DNA from: Candidatus Eiseniibacteriota bacterium
Lineage (GTDB): Bacteria; JAFGKV01
DNA length: 8,520 nucleotides
NCBI GenBank assembly: GCA_025453925.1
Contig: JALOPK010000131.1
Span: 1 to 8,520, forward strand
Reading direction: 5' to 3'
Shown here piece after piece: positions 1 through 6,292 of the stretch. Positions within the stretch are counted from its first letter, which is position 1. Each line of letters begins with the position of its first letter. The translations under genes were made by a program, and so were the position numbers. The notes under the pieces were generated by a model. It worked only from the letters and a program-made list of their open reading frames with translations. It was not told where the DNA came from and did no database searches.

Positions 1-69
1 GGACAACAACAACGTGTTGCATTAGCTCGCGCGCTCATAAACGAACCAGCGGTTCTCTTGCTCGATGAC
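1..69 (+). pseudogene. ABC-transporter ATPase fragment (signature motif to Walker B), cut at both ends
   Basis: Frame 1 from the first base reads GQQQRVALARAL, a few variable residues including NEP, then VLLLDD. This is the second half of the ABC signature motif (LSGGQ) and the Walker B strand at the spacing found in importer ATPases of the MalK/PotA type. After position 69 the frame stays open to a TGA at 190-192, but the residues (SHAVWSGP and on) have nothing of the D-loop (normally EPLSALD) or H-loop. The second acidic residue is Asp, where the catalytic Glu belongs. Codons such as CAA CAA CAA CGT GTT GCA TTA and ATA are AT-richer than the rest of the window; 31 of the first 60 bases are G or C. 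Either a real ABC gene was joined to unrelated DNA at about 66-69 by recombination or chimeric assembly, or this is a decayed remnant. It is not a working gene here. The family match is firm over about 23 residues; the cause of the break is not known. Confidence 0.6.
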
Positions 70-492
70 TCGCACGCGGTATGGTCTGGGCCTGAGGTGC
101 TCAATGGTGAAGCGCAGATCGTAGAGGCACTGGCAGTCGCACATGGAGGACTGCTCACGTTCCTCAATGATGATGAGCGAATCCTCGAATGAGATCGTGG
201 CCGTGATCTCGCCCGGGCAGCAGTTGAACCCGGCGTTGATGTGCTTCAGCGAGAGGGTGGCGTCGGCAGAGTAGGCGTACTCAACACACCCCACATCCGA
301 CGGCATCAGCGTGTCCGCTCCCTCCGCGGCGAAGCTCGTGCAGCCCGACCAGCCGTCAAAGGCCGCCACCGGATCCGTCGGACCCGGATGTGCCGGCATC
401 TGGTGTTTGTCAGCGCAGGTGAGAGAGACGAGACAGGCCGCGCCGAGCGCACCGGCGGCAACCAGCATGCGGGCATTCGAGGGAGCGTTCAT
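22..492 (-). CDS. Small exported Cys-rich hypothetical protein (C-terminus possibly chimeric)
   Basis: 156 residues from the ATG at 492. Residues about 7-25 form a short hydrophobic signal sequence (MLVAAGALGAACLVSL) after an Arg, so export is likely. Cys20 and Cys26 are near the cleavage region, but neither sits in a good lipobox, so a lipoprotein is only possible. The mature part has Cys51 and Cys69, a NCCPGEI segment (Cys91-92), alternating hydrophobic beta-type stretches, and a CDCQCLYDL motif (Cys118, 120, 122), arranged like a small disulfide-bonded or metal-binding extracytoplasmic domain. I recognise the CCPG...CDCxCLYDL pattern as a recurring hypothetical type without known function. 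GTG 504 and ATG 501 are also in frame, but the GGAGGT at 508-503 is well placed only for ATG 492. The last ~15 residues (142-156) are read antisense through the ABC ATPase fragment, so the true C-terminus is probably different. The gene stands alone, 626 bp downstream of the FAD gene. Confidence 0.6.
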   Translation of the reverse strand: MNAPSNARMLVAAGALGAACLVSLTCADKHQMPAHPGPTDPVAAFDGWSGCTSFAAEGADTLMPSDVGCVEYAYSADATLSLKHINAGFNCCPGEITATISFEDSLIIIEEREQSSMCDCQCLYDLRFTIEHLRPRPYRVRVIEQENRWFVYERAS

Positions 493-502
493 GATGCGCA
501 TC

Positions 503-508
503 ACCTCC
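503..508 (-). promoter_or_regulatory. Ribosome binding site GGAGGT choosing ATG 492
   Basis: On the minus strand GGAGGT lies 10 nt before the ATG at 492 and only 1 nt before the ATG at 501. It overlaps the GTG at 504. The spacing makes 492 the best start for the small exported protein. Confidence 0.6.
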
Positions 509-572
509 AGGTTTCGTGACCCGTATCAGGATCACCAATGAGGCGCTGATGCCCGTTGTGCACGGCGTCGAT

Positions 573-601
573 ATGATAACACATTCGAAGAAACCCTGCA
601 A
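573..601 (-). promoter_or_regulatory. Candidate sigma70-type promoter for the small exported protein gene
   Basis: On the minus strand TTGCAG (601-596) is followed after exactly 17 nt by TATCAT (578-573), which is 5 of 6 to the -10 consensus; the -35 matches only its TTG. Transcription would begin near position 566, giving a leader of about 75 nt before the ATG at 492. The surrounding DNA is locally AT-rich in an otherwise GC-rich window. Sigma specificity in this organism is unknown, so this is a motif-level call. Confidence 0.35.
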
Positions 602-894
602 CACGGTCCGTGGTTTCTGTCGCCCGTGATCGGCGGCACGGAGCGACCATCCTGGTTCGCCTGCCGGCGGGGGTGTGGCCAATGGCCTGCGCGGATCACG
701 ACATGGATGCGGTCAGGCGGAGCACCTCTCCCGTGTTCACCGCACGGTGTGCCAGGAGTCCGCGCGCTCCTGGCGAGCGCTGCGGGAAAGAAATCCCCGA
801 CACGAGTCAAACAACCCTCCAGGCGGATCAAGCCGGAATGCTGCCTCCGCCAGTGTCTGCATCTGTCCCTCTCCAGAGAGAGTGCACTTGGGTT

Positions 895-930
895 ACGAGA
901 CGTGCAACCTGCACGCACGAGACGTGCGAC
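895..930. repeat. Two direct copies of ACGAGACGTGCRAC spaced 22 bp
   Basis: ACGAGACGTGCAAC at 895-908 recurs as ACGAGACGTGCGAC at 917-930, 13 of 14 identical, with starts 22 bp apart, about two turns of the helix. Paired sites with this phasing can be operator half-sites. No gene starts close by (the nearest start is at 492 on the minus strand), so the role is unknown and chance duplication is possible. Confidence 0.4.
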
Positions 931-1118
931 CGTTGAGCGGCGTCACGCCGGGCGTCGAGGAGCGGAGCGACCATCTGCCGCGGTCAAACGAGACCCTTCA
1001 CGTCGCTCCGGCGCGACTGGACTCGTTCACACGAGCGCACCTGCCAGGCGGCCGGATGCGGGGGTGCTGCCGCGGTCTCCGTTCTGGGCGGCGGGCCCCG
1101 GATGGCCCCCGCCCCGGA

Positions 1119-2690
1119 TCACCGCTCTTCGTGATACTCTTCTTCGGTATTGGTAGACCAGATATTGTCTTTGCACGAGTGCCCGGCGATCAGATTGTCG
1201 ACCGCCGTCATGGCAGTGAGCATGGAGTGATCCTGATTGTTGTAGCGGTGCATGCCGTTGCGACCGAGCAGGAAGAGGTTCTCGAAACCGTCGAGGCAGG
1301 CCTTGACGGTCTCGAACTCCCCATAGGTGCCGAAATAGGCGGGGTAGGTTTTCGGCATTCGCACCACAACGGTGTCGAGGACATCCCGTCTGTCTGCGAA
1401 TCCGAGGCTGCACATCTCCGCGACGGCACGCGTCGCGATCTCCTCATCCGCCAGACGCCAGAAGTCGTCGCCCTCGGTGCAGAAGTACTCCAAGCCCAGC
1501 CAGACGGTGCGCGGGTCAGCGACAAGATAGGGGCTCCAGTTGTTGAATACCTGGATCCGCCCGAGACGCACATCGGACTCCTGGACGTAGATCCACGTGT
1601 CGGGGATGATGTCGTTGAGCGTCTTCATGCGGCCGCTGTTGCGGACCAAGAGCCGCCGCAGCAACAGGCCGACCGTCACGAAGTCGCGGTACACCAAACC
1701 ACCGGCGATACGCTTCACCTCAGCGGGGATGTCGGCCCGGAGGCCGCTCACCAGATCCCTCACCGGCATGGACGAGAGCACGATGTCCCCGCTGAGGGCG
1801 CCAACTTGACCGGTGCGCACGTCCCGCACGCCGAGGGAACGGATCCGGGCGCCATCGGCGGCCAGCGTGACCACCTCGTGATGGAGTCTGATCTCGCCGC
1901 CCCTCGTCTGCACGATCCTCGCCACTTCCTCCCACATCTGGCCCGGACCGAGCTTGGGATAGAGGAACTGGCGGATCAGGCTGGTCTCCGTGCCCTTCTG
2001 GGCCAGGGATCGATCCCGGGACACTATGCCCTTCACTCCGTCGAGGAGAGCCCGGCCGACGGACAGGCCCTTGACCCTCTGCCCGCCCCACTCCGGGCTG
2101 ATTCGTGCGCAGGGTACGCCCCAGACCTTCTCGGTGTAGTCACGAAAGAACGTGGCGTAGAGCTCCCGGCCGAACCGATTCACGAAGAAGTCCTCCAGGG
2201 AGCGCTCCGGCCTGATGGGCCGTATGCGGGCCTTCCCGTAGCTCGCGACGATTCGGGCCATGCGAAGGAGCCCGAGGTTGCGGACGGTGAGCGGGCTGAG
2301 ACCCACCGGATAGTCGTAGAACCGCCGCTCGTAGAGGATGCGCGAGACCCTGCTTCGCGCCAGGAGCACGCGGTCTTCGGTCTCAGGATTCGGCGCGCCC
2401 GCGAGCGGGGAAAGGGCGACCCGGCGACCCAGCGCGAGGTCGTCGCGAGCGGGCGCGCCCTGAAGGGGGAGAATGCGCTGCCACCATTGCATAATGCGGT
2501 CTGACTTCGAGAAGAACCGGTGGCCGCCGATATCGATTCGATTCCCGCGATAGTTCACCGTCTTGGAGATGCCGCCGATGTCTCCGGTCGCCTCCAGCAC
2601 GATGGGTCGGATGTCGGTGCGATGCGACAGCTCATAGGCCGCCGTGAGCCCCGCGGGCCCTGCCCCGATGATGAGTGCGGTGCGCGGCAT
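1119..2690 (-). CDS. FAD-dependent oxidoreductase, UDP-galactopyranose mutase-like
   Basis: 523 residues. The N-terminus is a Rossmann dinucleotide fold: beta strand [10 protein letters not shown] (GxGxxG at 9-14), Glu33 closing the second strand as the FAD ribose-binding acid, then [10 protein letters not shown] and [11 protein letters not shown] (residues 36-62), the pattern of the amine oxidase/protoporphyrinogen oxidase/UGM superfamily. The middle has [13 protein letters not shown] and [10 protein letters not shown]. The C-terminal [16 protein letters not shown] (about 475-490) is equivalent in place to the FAD-contacting GR...YK..DMDQ segment of UGM. No signal peptide or membrane helix is seen. 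The open frame extends 105 codons upstream, but that part lies inside the glycosyltransferase gene in another frame; the ATG at 2690, directly before the Rossmann motif, is the real start. It has no Shine-Dalgarno and begins 5 bp after the glycosyltransferase stop, so translational coupling is likely. Substrate unknown; a sugar-nucleotide or lipid-linked sugar is inferred from the partner. Calling it a true UGM would be too strong. Confidence 0.82.
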   Translation of the reverse strand: MPRTALIIGAGPAGLTAAYELSHRTDIRPIVLEATGDIGGISKTVNYRGNRIDIGGHRFFSKSDRIMQWWQRILPLQGAPARDDLALGRRVALSPLAGAPNPETEDRVLLARSRVSRILYERRFYDYPVGLSPLTVRNLGLLRMARIVASYGKARIRPIRPERSLEDFFVNRFGRELYATFFRDYTEKVWGVPCARISPEWGGQRVKGLSVGRALLDGVKGIVSRDRSLAQKGTETSLIRQFLYPKLGPGQMWEEVARIVQTRGGEIRLHHEVVTLAADGARIRSLGVRDVRTGQVGALSGDIVLSSMPVRDLVSGLRADIPAEVKRIAGGLVYRDFVTVGLLLRRLLVRNSGRMKTLNDIIPDTWIYVQESDVRLGRIQVFNNWSPYLVADPRTVWLGLEYFCTEGDDFWRLADEEIATRAVAEMCSLGFADRRDVLDTVVVRMPKTYPAYFGTYGEFETVKACLDGFENLFLLGRNGMHRYNNQDHSMLTAMTAVDNLIAGHSCKDNIWSTNTEEEYHEER

Positions 2691-2695
2691 CGGGG

Positions 2696-3499
2696 CTATG
2701 CCGGCGCCCGCTCGCGCCACAGGCTCAGCCTGAACCGGATGAGTTCCCCGAAGGCCCGGAAGACCACCGACGGCTTCGCCCCCGTCGGGCTCCCCGCGAC
2801 CCGGGGGCGGTGCCCGCGAATCGGAACCTCGACGATGCGGAATCCGGCGCGCTTGGCGCGAACCAGGAATTCGGCGCTGAAGGTCGCCCCCCGCGACCGC
2901 ACCTCGCCGCGCAGTCGTCGGATCACCGGCCGGCGCATGAGTTTGAAGGCGCAGTCGATGTCGCGGGCGGTGTACCCGAAGAGCATCGTGACCAGCAGAC
3001 TCCACCCTTTGCCGTTGAGGCGGCGCAGGGGGGGGTCGCGCCGCGGCGCACGGTAGCCGACCACCAGATCCGCCGTCGAGGCCCGGTCCAGCAGGTTGCG
3101 CACCTCAGCGAGATCGAACTGCCGATCCCCGTCCGTGAAGAAGACCAGATCCTTGGTGGCGCTGTCAAGACCATCGAAGACCGCCGCGCCATATCCCTGA
3201 TTGACCTGGTGGCGCACCAGCCGCACCTGGGGATGCCGCGCCGCCAGACCGCGGACCACCTCGGCGGTGGCGTCTTTGCTCCCATCGTCCACCACGATGA
3301 TCTCGACATCATCGGCGAGGAGGCCGATCTCGCGAATGACGTCGTCCACCATGCCCGCGATGTTCTCCGCCTCGTTGTAGGCGGGGATGGCCACGGAGAG
3401 GCTCTGTACCGCGCGTTTGGGAGCGACGGGGCGAGGCAGATCCTCGCCGGTTTCTGGTACGAGCACGATCGGTATCCTCGTCTCTCGGGTGGAGGTCAT
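2696..3499 (-). CDS. Family 2 glycosyltransferase, polyprenyl-phosphate sugar synthase (DPM1) type
   Basis: 267 residues with a GT-A fold. [14 protein letters not shown] (34-47) is the nucleotide-binding start, VVDDGSKD (69-76) the UDP/GDP-binding acid loop, [10 protein letters not shown] (120-129) the metal-binding DXD region, and [11 protein letters not shown] (180-190) the acceptor-loop motif typical of dolichyl- or undecaprenyl-phosphate mannosyl/glucosyltransferases. The family moves a sugar from a nucleotide donor to a polyprenyl phosphate on the cytoplasmic membrane face. There is no C-terminal membrane domain, so it is the short DPM1-like form ending in a basic amphipathic tail. The ATG at 3499 has no evident Shine-Dalgarno; a GTG at 3466 (residue 12) has GAGGA 8 nt upstream and is a credible alternative, and nothing of the fold would be lost. 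It lies 83 bp after iorB and 5 bp before the FAD gene. The donor sugar cannot be read from the sequence. Confidence 0.85.
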   Translation of the reverse strand: MTSTRETRIPIVLVPETGEDLPRPVAPKRAVQSLSVAIPAYNEAENIAGMVDDVIREIGLLADDVEIIVVDDGSKDATAEVVRGLAARHPQVRLVRHQVNQGYGAAVFDGLDSATKDLVFFTDGDRQFDLAEVRNLLDRASTADLVVGYRAPRRDPPLRRLNGKGWSLLVTMLFGYTARDIDCAFKLMRRPVIRRLRGEVRSRGATFSAEFLVRAKRAGFRIVEVPIRGHRPRVAGSPTGAKPSVVFRAFGELIRFRLSLWRERAPA

Positions 3500-3582
3500 C
3501 CGAACGTCAGGCGCCCGGGGATGGGATCATTCGACGCGAGTGAGGCTGGCCTGGACGGCCCATGGCTCCCCGGCACGGCAGG
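3500..3582. other. 83-bp spacer between iorB and the glycosyltransferase gene
   Basis: Both flanking genes are on the minus strand. The spacer shows only a weak GGCC...GGCC stem and no T-run, so no convincing terminator, and no clear promoter. Whether the four minus-strand genes form one operon or two gene pairs is undecided. Confidence 0.4.
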
Positions 3583-4182
3583 CTACGCGCCGCGGGATGC
3601 GGCCTGCACCACGGCTCTCCCCGCAGCGAAGGCGCGCTCATTCAGGGCAACGGTCTTCGGAGGCACCTTCCCGCGGATTGCCTTGAGCCAGGCGTCTTCC
3701 GGGAAGTCCACGAACGCCGAAAGGGCGCCCACCATGACGGTGCTGACCGCCTTCACCGAGCCCGCGTCCTCCGCGATCTTCAGCGCGTCCACAGCGTAGA
3801 CCCGCGAGGCCTTCTCCCGCAACGTCGCCAACGGGTTCACAGGATAGGAGGCCTTCCCGGTGGCCACGATGGGGGGGACGATCACCTGCGTGTTCACGAT
3901 GACCACGCCGCCGGGACGGAGATCGTGCACCGCCCGCAGGGCCTCGCCCTGTTCGAATCCCAGTAGGATGTCCACCGCGCCTTCCGGCACCATCGGCGAG
4001 TGAACGACCGGACCGAATCGAACGTCGCTGGTGACGACGCCGCCTCGCTGGCTCATGCCGTGTACTTCCCGCTTCTTCACCTGCAGCCCCGCATCAAAGG
4101 CCGCCTGCGCGATGACCGAAGAGGCAAGCACGCCTCCCTGACCGCCCACGGTCGCCAACCGGATATTGACTATGGTGTTCAT
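3583..4182 (-). CDS. iorB: Indolepyruvate:ferredoxin oxidoreductase, beta subunit
   Basis: 199 residues, the usual size for this subunit and for the gamma-type domain of 2-ketoacid:ferredoxin oxidoreductases. The glycine loop VGGQGG (12-17) followed by an Ala/Ile-rich helix, the VHGMSQRGG segment (40-48), and the EGAVDILLGFEQGEALR region are family hallmarks. With IorA it catalyses arylpyruvate (indolepyruvate, phenylpyruvate) + CoA + oxidised ferredoxin to aryl-acetyl-CoA + CO2 + reduced ferredoxin, in the cytoplasm, in aromatic amino acid fermentation or the reverse synthesis. The start is ATG 4182, whose A is also the last base of the iorA TGA (TGATG), with GGAGG 7 nt upstream inside iorA. 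Longer open frame upstream is iorA read in another frame. Coupling ensures a balanced ratio with IorA. The family assignment is firm; substrate range is from the family, not seen. Confidence 0.9.
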   Translation of the reverse strand: MNTIVNIRLATVGGQGGVLASSVIAQAAFDAGLQVKKREVHGMSQRGGVVTSDVRFGPVVHSPMVPEGAVDILLGFEQGEALRAVHDLRPGGVVIVNTQVIVPPIVATGKASYPVNPLATLREKASRVYAVDALKIAEDAGSVKAVSTVMVGALSAFVDFPEDAWLKAIRGKVPPKTVALNERAFAAGRAVVQAASRGA

Positions 4183-5996
4183 CACACTGCCTCCAGATCC
4201 ACGATGGCGCCCACGGGGCAGACCTGCTGGCACACGGTGCACCCGATGCAGGCGCGAGGATCGATGTACGACTTGCGGCGGCCCTTGTCGGTCAGCTCGT
4301 CCGACAGGCTGATGGCGGGACAGCCGACTTTCACGCACGTGTGGCAACCAATGCACTTCCCGTGATCCACCCTGAGCACTTTGTAGTGACGTTTGGTCGG
4401 CATCAGGGCGCATGGCCTGCGGGAAATCACCACTGCAACGCCCGGGTGGGCCACCGCCGCCGTCAGCGCCTCTTTGATGCGCGCCACGTCATAGCCGTCC
4501 ACCACGGCGATGTGCTCGACACCCAAGGCCCGAACCAGGGCCTCGATGTCGGTCTTCGGAGTGGAAGCGCCTTCCAGCGTGCTCTCCACGCCCGGGTTCG
4601 GCTGCCCGCCAGTCATGGCGGTGATGCCGTTGTCAAGGATGACGACAGTGAAATCCGCGCCGTTCCATCGGGCGCCCAAGAGAGGAGTGATGCCGGAATG
4701 GAGGAACGTGGAGTCACCGAGAATGGCCACCACCGGCGTCTCGGGCCTGGCCACGGTGGCTACGCCGGCCGCCATGCCGATGCTGGCTCCCATGCAGATG
4801 CATGCGTGGAGCGCGCTGAGCGGCTCGAGTCCCCCAAGGGTGTAGCACCCGATGTCACCGAATACGTTCGCCTTCATCCGGTTCAGCACGTAGAAGGTCG
4901 CCCGGTGCGGGCAGCCCGGGCAGAGCGTCGGGGGCCGAGGCACCCCGGGGACCGGTGCGGCTGCTGCCGTCGGCTCCTTCACGGGGAGGCCCGCCGCTGC
5001 CAGACCCTGGGCAACGACGCCCGCGGTGAACTCACCTTCGCGCGGAAAGAACGCCTTGCCTCCCAGAATTGGAATCCCCTCCGCCTTCGTCTGGAGCTCA
5101 ACATAGGGTTCAAGCTCCTCGCAGACTACCGTCTTGGGATGGTCCGCGACGAACCGCGCGATGCGCCCAAGAGGGAGGGGAAACACCATGCCCAGCTTGA
5201 GAATGGGGATGGCCTCCCCCACGACTTCTTTCACGTGGGCGTATGAGACCCCCTCGGTGATGATTCCGAATTCAGGGCGCGTTCCGGCATCCTCACGGGT
5301 GAGAGTCGCCGTCTCCGCGTACTCCGTAAGCGCGGGGAGCCGCTCGTGCAATGACCGGTGCCTGAGCTTCCGGAAGTTCGCCGGCAGCACCACGTTGTTG
5401 GGGAAGTTGTTCACGTATCCAGCCGGGCGATGCACCATGGGTTCGGCGGTGACCACCGGTGTCTCGGCATGACAGATATTCGTGGTCAACCTCAGCACCA
5501 CCGGCGTCCTGAAGCGATCGGAGATCTCGAAGGCGGCGCCGACGAAATCATACACTTCCTGGCTGTCCGACGGCGCCAGGATCGGGAGATTGGCGAACAG
5601 CCCCATGAACATCCTCGTGTCCTGCTCGTTCTGCGAGCTGTGCGCGCCGGGATCGTCTCCCACCACCAGCACCAGACCGCTGTTGAACGTCGAGGCGAAA
5701 CTGAGGAGGGGATCAGCGGCCACATTGACGCCGACATGCTTCATCGTGACGATGACCCGCCCACCGGCCATGGATGCCCCCAACGCCTTCTCAACGGCCG
5801 TCTTCTCGTTGGTTTCCCACTGGGTCGTGTGGGAACCGGCGATCATTACTAGTGCGTCGAGAATCTCGCTGCTGGGAGTGCCCGGATAGCCGACACCCAG
5901 ATTGCATCCGAACGTGGCGGCCGCCAGCGCACAGGCCTGGTTGCCGGTCAGCAACAGGCGGGTGCCCGCCGGTGGTATCTGCAGTCGTGTGGCCAT
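4182..5996 (-). CDS. iorA: Indolepyruvate:ferredoxin oxidoreductase, alpha subunit (TPP and two 4Fe-4S clusters)
   Basis: 604 residues, normal length. In order: pyrimidine-binding TPP domain with LTGNQACALA and GYPGTPSSEI (about 16-45), ETNEKTAVEKALGAS (61-75); a transketolase-C-like middle; CPGCPHR (359-365); TPP pyrophosphate domain with GDIGCYTLG (380-388), GDST (427-430) and ILDNGITAMTGGQP (453-466), the Mg/TPP-binding stretch; and a C-terminal bacterial ferredoxin domain with Cys548, 551, 554, 559 and Cys583, 586, 589, 593, each set followed by Pro, for two [4Fe-4S] clusters. All cofactor ligands expected for the family are present, so the enzyme should be active. The first gene of the minus-strand group, it overlaps iorB by one base. 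ATG 5996 has AAGGAG 5 nt upstream. The leader beyond it consists of heptamer repeats. The oxygen-sensitive cofactors fit an anaerobic or microaerobic lifestyle (inference). Related 2-ketoacid oxidoreductases are the alternative but fit less well. Confidence 0.93.
   Translation of the reverse strand: MATRLQIPPAGTRLLLTGNQACALAAATFGCNLGVGYPGTPSSEILDALVMIAGSHTTQWETNEKTAVEKALGASMAGGRVIVTMKHVGVNVAADPLLSFASTFNSGLVLVVGDDPGAHSSQNEQDTRMFMGLFANLPILAPSDSQEVYDFVGAAFEISDRFRTPVVLRLTTNICHAETPVVTAEPMVHRPAGYVNNFPNNVVLPANFRKLRHRSLHERLPALTEYAETATLTREDAGTRPEFGIITEGVSYAHVKEVVGEAIPILKLGMVFPLPLGRIARFVADHPKTVVCEELEPYVELQTKAEGIPILGGKAFFPREGEFTAGVVAQGLAAAGLPVKEPTAAAAPVPGVPRPPTLCPGCPHRATFYVLNRMKANVFGDIGCYTLGGLEPLSALHACICMGASIGMAAGVATVARPETPVVAILGDSTFLHSGITPLLGARWNGADFTVVILDNGITAMTGGQPNPGVESTLEGASTPKTDIEALVRALGVEHIAVVDGYDVARIKEALTAAVAHPGVAVVISRRPCALMPTKRHYKVLRVDHGKCIGCHTCVKVGCPAISLSDELTDKGRRKSYIDPRACIGCTVCQQVCPVGAIVDLEAV
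4190..4194 (-). promoter_or_regulatory. Ribosome binding site GGAGG for iorB, inside the iorA 3' end
   Basis: GGAGG on the minus strand at 4194-4190 lies 7 nt before the iorB ATG and within the last codons of iorA, supporting the start at 4182 and coupled translation. Confidence 0.6.
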
Positions 5997-6001
5997 CGGA
6001 G

Positions 6002-6007
6002 CTCCTT
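6002..6007 (-). promoter_or_regulatory. Ribosome binding site AAGGAG for iorA
   Basis: AAGGAG on the minus strand ends 5 nt before ATG 5996. It is the strongest ribosome binding site in the window and sits just 3 bp from the edge of the heptamer repeat. Confidence 0.7.
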
Positions 6008-6010
6008 AGG

Positions 6011-6052
6011 GTTTACGGTTCACAGTTTACGGTTCACAGTTCACGGTTGCGG
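6011..6052. repeat. Six tandem heptamers of GTTYACR type upstream of iorA
   Basis: Read on the plus strand: GTTTACG, GTTCACA, GTTTACG, GTTCACA, GTTCACG, GTTGCGG, each starting exactly 7 bp after the last. The first two pairs make a perfect 14-bp tandem duplication (6011-6024 and 6025-6038). The run starts 3 bp beyond the iorA ribosome binding site, so it forms the untranslated leader or the core promoter of iorA. Heptamer arrays of this general kind are known as short tandemly repeated sequences in some bacterial genomes; here the copy number is low and the last unit has decayed. Confidence 0.85.
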
Positions 6053-6126
6053 GGTGTCGCATCGCGCGGCAGTCGTCACGCTGCCCGAAACACCCCGCGG
6101 GGCCGAACGCCCGGCGTCGCGGGGTG
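6049..6126. repeat. GC-rich repeat arms able to form two exclusive hairpins
   Basis: Arm A, GCGGGGTGT (6049-6057), is perfectly complementary to arm B, ACACCCCGC (6090-6098), across a 32-nt loop. Arm C, GCGGGGTG (6119-6126), is complementary to CACCCCGC inside arm B (6091-6098) across a 20-nt loop. A and C are direct copies, and similarity continues a little beyond them (about 16 of 21 bases). Arm B also sits in the perfect palindrome CCCCGCGGGG (6093-6102). B can pair with A or with C but not both. No T-run follows on either strand, so this is not an ordinary terminator. It may be a mobile palindromic repeat remnant or a leader switch. Confidence 0.5.
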
Positions 6127-6283
6127 CCCGCTCGCACGGAAGCCCGGCCCACGTATGGATGCATAGGCTGCACGCGGACAAGATATCGAATTGCGGATCC
6201 TCGGCCACCCTGCCATGGAAGAACTGGAGGAAGTGCCGACAATGTGTTACTTGCCGCGAGCCGCATTGACTGATCACGACCTT

Positions 6284-6288
6284 GAGGA
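6284..6288 (+). promoter_or_regulatory. Ribosome binding site GAGGA choosing ATG 6293
   Basis: GAGGA lies 4 nt before ATG 6293, the codon directly ahead of the MPRIAIVDLS strand. The spacing is short but usable, and it favours 6293 over the upstream in-frame TTG at 6191 or the ATGs between. Confidence 0.5.
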
Positions 6289-6292
6289 ATCC

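Larger units (their letters stand above)
493..1118. other. 626-bp stretch with no recognisable gene
   Basis: This lies between the stop of the FAD gene (1119) and the start of the small exported protein gene (492), both on the minus strand. Open frames here (for example minus 532-918 and plus 610-936) translate to Arg/Pro/Ser-rich products without domains or a ribosome binding site, typical of GC-rich non-coding DNA. Contents that can be named are the ribosome binding site and candidate promoter at 503-601 and a 14-bp direct repeat at 895-930. No tRNA-like or rRNA-like sequence, terminal inverted repeat or transposase remnant was recognised. It is long for a spacer between co-oriented bacterial genes. 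Confidence 0.6.
5997..6292. other. Divergent intergenic region between iorA and the GT4 glycosyltransferase gene
   Basis: These 296 bp must carry the promoters for both directions. It holds, from the iorA side, the ribosome binding site, the heptamer run, GC-rich inverted repeats to 6126, and then about 150 bp ending in GAGGA before the ATG at 6293. No -35/-10 pair convinced me on either strand, and no small gene is evident; the in-frame extension of the glycosyltransferase upstream to a TTG at 6191 lacks family resemblance. Confidence 0.5.

Noticed and set aside
639-975. 13-bp exact direct repeat CGGAGCGACCATC at 639-651 and 963-975
   Set aside because: A repeat of this length is near what chance allows over a window of this size, and there is no supporting symmetry or flanking structure.
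1091-1112. GC-rich hairpin after the FAD gene stop, possible terminator
   Set aside because: The stem GCGGG/CCCGC has a bulge and no following T-run on the minus strand, so it is no better than chance in this GC-rich DNA.
675-2504. 609-codon open frame on the plus strand
   Set aside because: It lies antisense to the FAD gene, whose Rossmann and C-terminal motifs are unmistakable. The product is low in recognisable structure, and long antisense frames are common in GC-rich genes.
2691-3005. N-terminal extension of the FAD protein by 105 codons
   Set aside because: The extra residues are Arg/Gly/Pro-rich and come from the glycosyltransferase gene read in another frame. The family begins at the GxGxxG strand right after ATG 2690.
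6011-6052. CRISPR-like array
   Set aside because: The units are 7 bp and contiguous with no spacers, so this is a tandem repeat and not a CRISPR array.
6191-6292. Upstream start (TTG 6191) for the GT4 protein
   Set aside because: The 34 added residues resemble no GT4 N-terminus, and the ribosome binding site and first beta strand fit ATG 6293.
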